A DNA stretch of 64,000 nucleotides, from the NCBI RefSeq assembly GCF_036711975.1, contig NC_091972.1:12963001-13027000 (forward strand), written 5' to 3'. Origin of the DNA: Onthophagus taurus (taxonomy: Eukaryota; Arthropoda; Insecta; Coleoptera; Scarabaeidae). Below the pieces are notes generated by a model. It did not search any database. It saw only the letters and a list, made by a program, of their open reading frames with translations, and had not been told where the DNA came from. This document shows positions 20,444 through 30,200 of the stretch, in pieces; position 1 is the first letter of the stretch; the number at the start of each line of letters is the position of its first letter. The position numbers were made by a program, and so were the translations under genes.

Positions 20444-22120
20444 TTAAATCATAAGATTTTTTCTCCAATTTGGAATGCCAAGTTTAGGTATTGACTTGAT
20501 ATCAGGTTTTTCAACCTTTCTCAAATCATCGGTAGTTTTCAGTCTTGCAATCCATTGTTTGGTGGGCTTGAGCAGTCTTCTTGGATCTCTTGGTACATTT
20601 ATATTGCACACGGGAAGTTTATCAAAGCTCTTTGTTTTTGGTTGACAAAGTTCTTTTCGTCTCCTTACAAATAACTCATCTTGAGATTGAAATTCTTTAA
20701 TCAATCTATTCGCCATTGTTGATCTAAAAATAATAAATAATAAATTTTCCAATTTTTCCCTTATTTATTATTAACATTAACCTAAACACTTTTTGTTGCT
20801 TTTCAGATTCGAATTTTTCAAAATTTTTAATTTGTTCTTTTTCCAATCGCTCCATTTTCCATTTTTGAACTGCTGTTTTCATTTCTTCTTGTCTCTCTTT
20901 CTTTCTTTCATCAATTTCTTGTTGTCTTCTTTTCATTTCGTTTCTAATTATCTTTTCAGTCTCTAATTTTTCTTCTTTTTCTTGCTAAAAACAAAATAAT
21001 AAAACTAAACTTAATTTAAAAATAACTTAATCTTTTTATTAACCTTCCATTGCTTTAATCTCTGTTGCATCTCCTCTTTATTAAATTTCTCTTTTGAATA
21101 TGCTGATTTTATACGATTTTGGTCATCATTAACATTCATATTAACTTTATTGTTATGTTGTATTGGAGGAATTGCCGATTTTACTTTTCTCCAATTTTTA
21201 ATTGCTTCTTTATGTTTTCGTTTCAATTCTAAGTAATTTGTATACCATTTTTCATGAGATTCAATTTCTTCTTTACTAATATCTAGAAATGTACATAAAT
21301 TATAATGATTTTATAATTGAGACCTGATAATTAGAGAGATTACCTGGTAATAAAGCATGAATATATTCACATAATTCATTTACATTTTTACATCTACTTT
21401 TTGCTTTCAAAAATAAACTATGATCTTCAACATTCCAACCATTTGTATGGCCACCATGCTTTGAAAGGAAACTTAAAAAATCTGTAACATTCTACTTAAA
21501 AAAAGATGTAATTAACTTTTAATCCAAATTTTTTTAAATTTAATCAACCTTATCCACAGAATTTTTCTTATTTTTATCATATACTGTCTCCGATACATTT
21601 ACATGTCGGCCCCAATGGACAATTTTTTGTTCATAAAGCTTTATTTCATCAACCAACTCTCTTTCTTGTTCATAAAGTTTTTCTAAACACTCTTTAGTCC
21701 GAATTTTTGAATGTTTTATATTTTTTCCAAATAAAAACATTTCTCTTTTAATCTGATTCAAATCTGAAACTATTTATTTATATTAGATTCAATTCATTTC
21801 TATTTTTTCTTTAAATCATTTACTTATCTCAACCGGATCCTTCGATATTAATGATTTAAATTTATTTAACGGATTCACTATGTTTTTGTATTCCAACCAA
21901 ACGTGTTCCATCTCTTTTTTCCTTCAAATAAATACAATTCAATGTTGAATTAAGTTATAAATTAAATAAATTACCTTGAAGACGATAATTCTTCATGGAA
22001 CTCGATAATGTGAGTATCACCATTCTTTTTGATGTGTTCTAATAATACTTGTTCGTTTTTTTCTAGTGTTAATTGTAAGTTTTTTAACTTATTTGCTTCC
22101 GCTAAAAAAGTTGAGGTCAT
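20444..22120 (-). CDS. CCDC112: CCDC112-like coiled-coil protein
   Basis: Seven minus-strand exons: 22120-21975, 21921-21824, 21763-21549, 21491-21344, 21282-21044, 20984-20782 and 20723-20444. All junctions are GT-AG and the phases agree. They give 442 residues, against about 446 in the human protein. The product is almost entirely charged coiled coil, with a central motif GHTNGWNVEDHSLFLKAKSR, then EIESHEKWYTNYLELKRKHKE, as in the CCDC112/CCDC148 group. The C-terminal block reads NVPRDPRRLLKPTKQW, and IPNWRKNLMI is its end. Human CCDC112 localises to centriolar satellites and supports ciliogenesis; that role here is inference. An upstream ATG at about 22174 opens only a three-codon frame, so ATG at 22120 is chosen. 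It shares a 225-bp divergent promoter with STOML2. Confidence 0.82.
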
Positions 22121-22345
22121 TTCTTTAGTATTTTTCAAATTATTAGTAAATATTTGATCAATATTATTTTGACATTTTCAAATATCAACATTTTTATAAC
22201 CTCAAAAAAACAGGAACCTGTAACACGTGTTTATGTCAAAACTGTCAAATTTGTAGGTTAATTACAGAAACTTCAACATTCAAATTTTAATAAAAGTCTA
22301 ATTGTAAGACGATAACAAATACATTAATTTAATAAAAATTCTACG
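22121..22345. promoter_or_regulatory. 225-bp bidirectional promoter, CCDC112 / STOML2
   Basis: The two start codons are only 225 bp apart and point away from each other. The centre holds ACTGTCAAATTTG (TTGACAG on the minus strand, 22242-22248), AACCTGTAACACGTG and GTAGGTTAATTAC. CTGTCAA lies about 122 bp from one start and 98 bp from the other, so a single site may serve both genes. Confidence 0.6.
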
Positions 22346-23692
22346 ATGCTTTCCCGTTCAAGATTATTATTCTCATCATTACGATTATTAAAGGTAAATC
22401 AAAAACCAACGAAGACATAACCTCCAAAAATGACTAAATTATTTTGCTTTCTTTTTAAGCCTGTTTCATCACCGATGATAAATCCGCAATTTCAGTTGAT
22501 GACAGTAAGATATAGATCATCAACGCCTCTTAATACCATTGTAATGTTTGTACCTCAACAAGAAGCATGGATTGTTGAAAGAATGGGAAAATTTCATAGA
22601 ATATTAGACCCTGGTTTAAATATTTTAATTCCAATTATTGATAAAGTAAAATATGTACAGAGTTTAAAGGAAATCGCAATAGATGTACCCAAACAAAGTG
22701 CTATTACTTCAGATAATGTTACTTTAAATATTGATGGGGTGTTGTACTTAAGAATAGTTGAACCTTATTTAGCTAGTTATGGTGTTGAAGACCCAGAGTT
22801 TGCAATTACACAATTAGCACAAACAACAATGAGATCAGAGCTTGGTAAAATTCCCTTAGATAAAGTTTTTAGGGAAAGAGAAAATCTAAATGTTTCAATT
22901 GTTGATTCTATTAATAAAGCCAGTGAAGCTTGGGGTATTACTTGTTTACGTTATGAGATTAGTAAGTTTTTTTTCTAAGCAAATTAATTTATAAAATTAT
23001 CTTATTTAAATTTTATTACTCAGGGGATATAAAACTACCAACAAGAGTACAAGAAGCGATGCAAATGCAAGTAGAAGCTGAACGAAAGAAACGTGCAGCA
23101 ATTTTAGAGTCTGAGGGTGTTCGTGAGGCTGATATAAATGTAGCTGAAGGTAAACGACAAGCGAGGATTTTAGCTTCTGAGGCTGAAAAACAAGAACACA
23201 TTAATAAAGCAGCTGGTGAAGCTGCAGCTATGTTAGCAATTGCTAATGCAAGAGCAACTGGATTAAAACTTGTTGCTGGTTCGCTGGGTACCAGCATGGG
23301 AGCAAGTGCTGCTTCTTTTAGTATTGCTGAGCAATATGTACATGCGTTTAAAAAATTAGCTCAAAATAATAACACACTTATATTGCCAGCAAATGCTGGA
23401 GATGTATCTCATATAGTTACACAGGTGAATAAAATCATATTATTTTTATAAAACCATTATTATGATACATGTATTTTAGGCGATGAGTATTTATAAGACA
23501 CTGTCGAAAAATCAGCAAATAACTCCTGCATTAATACTTGATGAGAAAAAACCACAACTAACAACAACGACAACAACAAAACCTTCAGTTCCTGCCATGA
23601 ATGATTTAGCTGAGTATTTTAGTGATGAAGAAGAAAGGAAGAAACATGCTAATATAGTTTTAGATCAAATAAAGCCTGCAAAAGATAAATAA
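22346..23692 (+). CDS. STOML2: stomatin-like protein 2, mitochondrial (STOML2/SLP-2)
   Basis: An SPFH/band-7 protein of the mitochondrial inner membrane that organises cardiolipin-rich domains and stabilises prohibitins and respiratory complexes. Four exons: 22346-22393, 22460-22961, 23024-23424 and 23480-23692, with consistent phases and 387 residues. Exon 1 encodes MLSRSRLLFSSLRLLK, an Arg/Ser/Leu-rich start typical of a mitochondrial presequence. The SPFH domain follows (VPQQEAWIVERMGKFHRIL, LNILIPIIDKVKYVQSLKE, LGKIPLDKVF, then RE), then DIKLPTRVQEAMQMQVEAER and a long alpha-helical region rich in Ala and Glu (GKRQARILASEAEKQEHI). The C-terminal tail holds a short Thr run (TTTTTT) in exon 4. 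The family's functional end FSDEEERKKH is kept. The gene appears complete. Confidence 0.95.
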
Positions 23693-24825
23693 AATGTATA
23701 GGTTTTATTATGGAATAAATGGTATATTTTTAAGTGCATTATTATATTGTTATTTACCTAAAAATAGTCTTAACTACCAAAATATCAAAAGTAATTAATT
23801 TTAAACATGAGTTTAATCTTATTTGTGTTGCTCCTGATTGAATTTTGATTAGTGATTGATGAGGAAATAACACATTAACATTCATGGGTTAAATGTTATC
23901 ATGTAATGTATTGGTCATTGCATCTTTACTTTTTTCTTGGTATATGTTTAATAAAATTAATACAATTTAAAATGTTTCTTGCTCTTTCACAAGTCATGTT
24001 GCATGCTTATGTATAGATCTATGCTCCAGAAAAACTACAGGGAGAATGATGTGGAGTATATGGCTTGAAAATGTGTCATGTCAAATAAACAGTATCATCA
24101 TATACTGTTATTGATCATTTATGATAACGTGACAGAATCGTTATTAGCTCCTTTTGTGCATGTCTAAAAAAAGATATGCAAAACGCATCCATTTCGGTAT
24201 CTTTTTATTTTGAGAGTCAATGTTGCCTAGGTGATGATGTTGAAGCATTTTGGGATTTCTTTTATCTAGTATCTTCTATGTTTTTACTTCATTACTGTGT
24301 TTGTAGCTTGTTGCGGCTTTTTTTTCTTGGAATTTTGTTCGACCTTTTTATATCTTTTCTAGCATTTCTCTAGTTTTTGATTTGTTTCTGCATTTCTAGT
24401 TCTGTTACTGCCTTCTGTTCTTCAGGCTTCGTGCGGACAGTCTTTTTTCTATCTTTTTGGCTCCTTCAATGTTATTAGTGTCTTTACAGTCTTAACAACT
24501 ATAGCTACTTCAAAGCACAAATTAGATTCTTTGTTACAACTTATAACGCTTACAAAACTAAGCGACCAAGATAACACTATGAAATTAAATATCTAATACA
24601 TAATCTCATAGATTATGTATCAATATTATAACATAAAATGTTTAGTAACAGAGAAACACACAGGAAATGTAACTTTTTAGCATGAAGATAACTATCCATA
24701 GCAAAATACTTCACTACTTTCATAGGAACGCTAATTAAACTGAATTACTGGATAATGCCAATGACAGTTAAATTCTGTGCTAAGTTGAACATTGTTATGG
24801 TAAAGAATTGTGGCATATTGTACCC
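23693..24825. other. intergenic DNA, possible decayed LINE
   Basis: STOML2 3' end and AT-rich DNA. On the minus strand around 24300-24430 a charged stretch with stops (EQKAVTELEMQKQ and following) could be a LINE scrap, but I cannot match it firmly. A short inverted repeat, ACAGTATCATCATATACTGT, lies near 24090. Confidence 0.35.
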
Positions 24826-24827
24826 AT

Positions 24828-25010
24828 CAGATGAGGTTGGTAGCCAGGTTTAGATGTGGCAATGAAGAAAGGGCCAATAGATATTGGATGGAGGATGAGG
24901 AAAGGGTGTGCTGATTATGTGGAGAGGGATGGTAGTTTTTACACCATTTGTTGGTAAAGTGTAGTGAGTTGAGGAATAAGGAGATGAAGATTGGTGGCAG
25001 GTGCTGGGGT
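24828..25010 (+). mobile_element. LINE C-terminal fragment (zinc-knuckle end)
   Basis: The plus-strand translation from about 24850 reads RFRCGNEERANRYWMEDEER, then VC-LCGEGW with in-frame stops, then HHLLVKCSELRNKE. This is the C-terminal CxxC-type end common in insect non-LTR retrotransposons (RCGNEERANRYWMEDEERVCRLCG). The minus-strand open frames over the same DNA are only shadows. Confidence 0.7.
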
Positions 25011-25164
25011 AAAGGGCTGAGGGAAGGAGATGGATAGGGGAGGTGATGGCAGCGAGACGTAGGGAGACGTTTTTGGAAAGGGATAGGAGTATATAATATA
25101 TTGGTATTGTAGTTTAAACTGTAAATTGTATCTTTCTGGAAACAATACATTATTATTGTATGTA

Positions 25165-25320
25165 TATTGTAGTCATCAGATTCAGATTCCATGTCCGCCA
25201 AAATCCTTTTTTGTAATGGGAGAGTGTCATTGTCGGTGTTTGCAGTTCTACATTCTAAGTGGGAGTTCCATTTTAAACCTTTGCCTAAGATTGTACCAAG
25301 ATATTTCAATTCAATGGTGA
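25165..25320 (-). mobile_element. second LINE fragment in opposite orientation
   Basis: The minus-strand frame starts MKYLGTILGKGLKWNSHLEC, which matches the KYLGxxLDxxLxWxxH motif downstream of the RT domain in Jockey/R1-like LINEs. It points against the fragment at 24828-25010, so two separate insertions or an inversion are needed. Confidence 0.6.
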
Positions 25321-25324
25321 AAAG

Positions 25325-26330
25325 TAGACGATATTACAAGTAAACTCATTCTGCTTAAGTAAACAAGGATCAGTACTTGCCACATTCACTAAAAGAACTT
25401 ATTATTATGTTTACCACTTATTTGATAGTTATATCCTCAGCACAACAAATGGTAAAGAAGTAAGTAGGTAGTATTTAACTCATAAATAAGGTCATCAAGT
25501 GCTAATCTATAAAGAATGGATAAGGGTACATGGCCTTAATTATAATAACTCAATTCACAAACATGTTTTGACTAGTATTGGGTTCGTACTCCTAAAAGAT
25601 ACAAAAGTGTAACAATTACTCAATCTTTTGAGTATCTTCATACAGAGCCATTAAAGTTTTATATACCGAAAGGCCTTTGGGTCTTGTTGGTCCTTTTTTC
25701 TATTTTGGTGGAATCGCTGACTTTAAATTCTGCAAAGAACCTGAATATGATGAACATTGTTCTGACCTGTCCCTGGGCGGTATGGTATAATATGGGTTAT
25801 AACTAATTAAAATTAATTATATTATTCTAATATTTATTTGATATAAATACAACATTTTTGTCTGTTTATACTTATTAATAAACGTGTAAATATTTATACA
25901 TTAACATTTAACTAGTCAGAGGGGTACATTCTGTGGGTAATATGTATCAAGCTCATGTTTAACTTGGCGAAAATGGTTATATTTAAATATACTCTCTCCC
26001 CACCCTGTTAATACGTTAGGATGATACATACCGCGCGCTCAAGTATATTTGACTCAAGTCAGAAGTGAAGAGTTAATTAATAATTTGGTAATCACTAAAA
26101 ATAATAATACTCTAAATACAATAATAAATAAGATGGAAAGGTAAAATAATGTAATAATTTGATTTTATGGTTTGATGAAAATTTCTTGTCAAAAAGGTTA
26201 CCTAAACTGTCAAATGAACAACTGTAATTATTAAAACATTGTTGATTTTTCGAAAAGTTTATTTATAACATTGCAAACAAATTTAATAATGTTGTAATAG
26301 TTGAGAAATAACGAATAAGAAAGGAATAAT
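25325..26330. other. intergenic DNA upstream of BZW
   Basis: No gene is seen. CTGTCAA at 26208-26214 is the TTGACAG word on the minus strand, upstream of the presumed BZW first exon. Confidence 0.4.
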
Positions 26331-26339
26331 GAAAGTGCG

Positions 26340-26701
26340 TATTTTGAAAGACATTAAATTTTTCGTCCGCCGTTTGAGCGGGCTACGTAAAAAAACAATA
26401 ATCAAATCATTTTTTTCTTATATGTCACACATCTTTTACATTCAGTTTTCAAACTGCCCGAACACATTTTTCGATTTCATCGATTTCAAATCAACGAGTG
26501 AAACCGTTCGTCCCCGCGGTTCGAGCCGTCGGAGTAGCAGTTTCTTCTGGGTTTATAATTCCGAGTTCAAATTTGCCGCCAAATTTGTATTGATTCCGGT
26601 TTTAGCAAACACTTCGCAGACGCAGAATTTCTTTTGACGGAGTCGTCTTAAAATTCTTTAGCAGAGCTCGTTCGAGGTGCTTTTTTTTAATCAGTTAAAA
26701 C
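26340..26701 (+). promoter_or_regulatory. BZW promoter and 5' non-coding exon
   Basis: A locally CpG-richer segment ends with the donor AAAAC|GTGAGT at 26701/26702. The next acceptor TTTTCAG at 27244 is followed ten bases later by the BZW start codon, so 26701 is the likely end of a 5' UTR exon. The transcription start is not visible; it probably lies between about 26330 and 26550. The open frame across this segment has no family features and is judged accidental. Confidence 0.5.
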
Positions 26702-27254
26702 GTGAGTATATCCAAACATTAATTTAAGTCAAGTCACATTGTAAATAAAGGAGTATAAATGCCATGTGGTTATTAAATTTTGTTGGTTAGCTCGAAAGAA
26801 ACCCATGCTCATGTTCGTTCCGATTTTTTTGGTTTTTCCCATTTATTTCCAATCATGGTGGTTCGTTTTACCGTATATTGTGCGAAATTTCTTTAATTTT
26901 CTATTTTTAACGTTACGTCTGTTTGGTTCTTTTAATCATTAATTAAGAATCAAACGTGTAATTTTCTTTGTTTTACAAAATCCACATTGACCACTGAAAA
27001 AAATTTTTTAAAGTCGTTGACCCTCATTTACGTCTTTTTCGTCCGTTATATTTGAGAAAATATCAAGATTAATTGTTAATATTTTGTTTTAGAGGCCAAT
27101 ATTGTTGCTTGTGTAAGTAACGTAACATGTTTTTCTTTTATAGATTTGTTTATAGATTACTTTAGAAATTATTTTTAAAACGTTTTTTTTAAGTTTTGGC
27201 TATATATTTTACGTTTTTAATCATTTTTCTTTTTTGATTTTCAGAAATTTTTGT

Positions 27255-30200
27255 ATGAGTCAAAAGGTAGAAAAACCAGTTCTATCCGGTCAACGCATCA
27301 AGACCAGAAAAAGAGGTACAAAAATTATTAGCAGTACATTAAAACCTTCATATAATGGACCTCCTTAGAAGGGAATTTGGAAATTTTTATCTATTTAATA
27401 CATTAGTATATTGAAATATAAATGTTAAGGCTCATTGATACAATGCAATTCAGGTGATTCCACATGTTGCTCTATTTCATATTCATAGATAAACTCTGAG
27501 TATTCCCTGAATTGGCTACATGATGTATAAATCAAGGACAGTTCTAGTGTTAATTTTTATTCAGCAAAAAGAACTATCCCTAGACCTAGAACTAGAAACA
27601 TTTGAGTTTAGCCATACAGCTCTTAAAAAGGATAAATCTGAACATTACTACTTTTAGGTCTAGTGTTAGTTCCAGTTTTAATTGTTATTTAATGCTAGAT
27701 TCTTGTACATTTTTTATAACTAACACTAGACCTAGAACCATAATGGTTATTCAGCATTAAATTCACTCTTATTTAACTAAAAGTAGAATTAACACTGAAC
27801 CTAGAACTAGAAATATTCAGGTTTAGCCATCTTAAGAGACCCACAGCTAAACTCAATCAAGATCTTTATTTTATATACACAAATAGAATAAATTAAGCAT
27901 ATAATTTACATTCCCTTCCCCATATTAGTGTGTTATATTGAGGTTTTACTCTATATAAATATGATTTGTCACAACAGATTACTAACACAGGTTAATTAAG
28001 AATCTCATTTATGTCTTGATTTATTTTACATAGATGAAAAAGAAAAGTACGATCCAGTTGGATTTAGAGATGCAATAATCACTGGTCTGGATAAGTGCGC
28101 TAAGGATTTTGAAGCAATCTCTCGTTACCTGGATGGTGCAGGCAGCAAGTTAGATTATCGACGCTATGGGGAGAACCTCTTTGACATACTTATTGCTGGA
28201 GGCATATTGGGTAAATATAAATATTAGTCATCTTATTTATTTATCATAATGAGTCATATGATGTAGTGAGTTCTTATAGTTTTAGATACAATTTAATTTT
28301 GATAGTTGAATTTATATTAATAAGCTTTTTTTTTGTTTAAAGTGCCAGGAGGCACGCTCAATTTGGAGGGCGAAATCTCCAAAACGGATGCGTGCATCTT
28401 TAACACTCCGGACGAGATCAACATTGATGTGATGAAGAGTTGGGAACAAGTTTTCGTCAAGCTAATGCGTCGGTACAAGTATTTAGAAAAAATTTTTCAG
28501 GTACATTAATTACAGCAAAAAAATTTTATACAAATTTATAACAATCCCAATATACAATAATACCAGAAGTAACATAAAGATATTTAAAATTTTATTACTT
28601 TTTAAATGTCGTTTATTTCTGGTATAATGATCTACATTATTACTGGCATTTAGCTGAATTATTAGTTAGATGTTATCACATATGTTACATTTTTTATTTC
28701 TTTATCTCATAAAATATGTATTTTTATTTGATGTTGAAAAATTTATTTTAAACCAAAACTAAAGAAAATATGTGTTGTAATTAACTTTTGTTTTTGAAAT
28801 GTTGTTAAAAATGTTATTTCTCAATTCAATAATGCTATCACATATTTCAATGCAAAATAATAGAGCTATTAAGAACATGTGATGTGTTTTTAGAAATTAT
28901 GCAAGGTGTTTTGAATGGTTTATTTTTAAAGGGAATAATGTGGAATTCTTTTGTATGTGTTTGAGTACCATTTATGGTGAGAATTCAGTAAACATTACAA
29001 CTTTAATATCCTTAACAATTGATAGTTTTTCTTCCCATATAAGTGTGTTTGGAATGAAAGGGAAGAACATTGGTGTGGAGTGGGAGAGATAATAATTTGG
29101 ACATTTAATAATGGTTTTCTTTACAACCTACTTAACTTTAGTTAACCAACTTGTGAAAAAGGTCCAGTTGGTCCAATGCTATCTCCCTTATGGGTTATAA
29201 ATCTTAATCATTTTGTGTGTGTTGATTTTGAGTGATGGTCCCAACATCTAATACAGAATCAGAATTCATATGATCGCGGATGTTCAACACCTTGATAATT
29301 ATGACATTGAGAAATATTTTTTATTTTTGTTAATACTTTTAAATTTCTGAATATTAACTATATACAATTTTGTTTGGAAAACTAGTTTTGAAATTTTCTA
29401 TGTTGGATGTCATAAATTTGTCATGAAATTGTGTGAAATTGATTATGATTATAATTTAAGTGCATGAAGTAATTGCTTTAATGTAACTATTTGAAATAAT
29501 TAAAAAATTGTTAATGTATCAACAAGTTGCTAAAATTGCAGAAACATTAGCAAGGTGAAAGTTAAATAATCATCAAAATTGTTGGTTTTATAACTTTTGT
29601 AATTAAATATATATTTTTTATTATCATGTTGATTGCCAAATGCATCCTATACCAGATGTGAAGATAGCAATAAATATTCATCATGATTTGAAAATATGAA
29701 TAAATATGATAAGGATCAGAGTTTCAAATCAATTTAATCAGTTTACCAAGAATTGAGTATAGTATTTAGCCACTGTATTTCAATTCGTTTAAAATGCAAA
29801 CCTGTTAACAAATAAGACCCTACAATTTGTTGCTGATGCAGATGACATTTATATCATGTGTCATAGGGAGTAATTGGCAAGAGAACCATACTTAGAATTA
29901 AAACTACATGCCAAAATGGAATAAATTATAAAAATACAAAAAAGGGGTAACAGAGACACTTCATATATCTGAATAGAATGGAACTGAACTCAGCTGGTAT
30001 GAAAAAGTGAGAAATTCATAGAAGACTATACACAGCAAACAAAGCCTATTTCGCAATAATGTCTGAAGACTCAAATTTAGAATTTAGATTCAGAATTTAT
30101 CAGACTGCAATGGTTATAGTGGGGTAGACATGTGGCAAGAAGGAATAGAGGTTGCCTTAGAGTTTCTTGGACTGTCAAATGTGCGGGAAAAGATAAGTGG

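Noticed and set aside
26329-26637. 102-codon open frame upstream of BZW as a gene
   Set aside because: Composition of a 5' UTR/promoter, no family features, and a good splice donor follows that fits a non-coding BZW exon.
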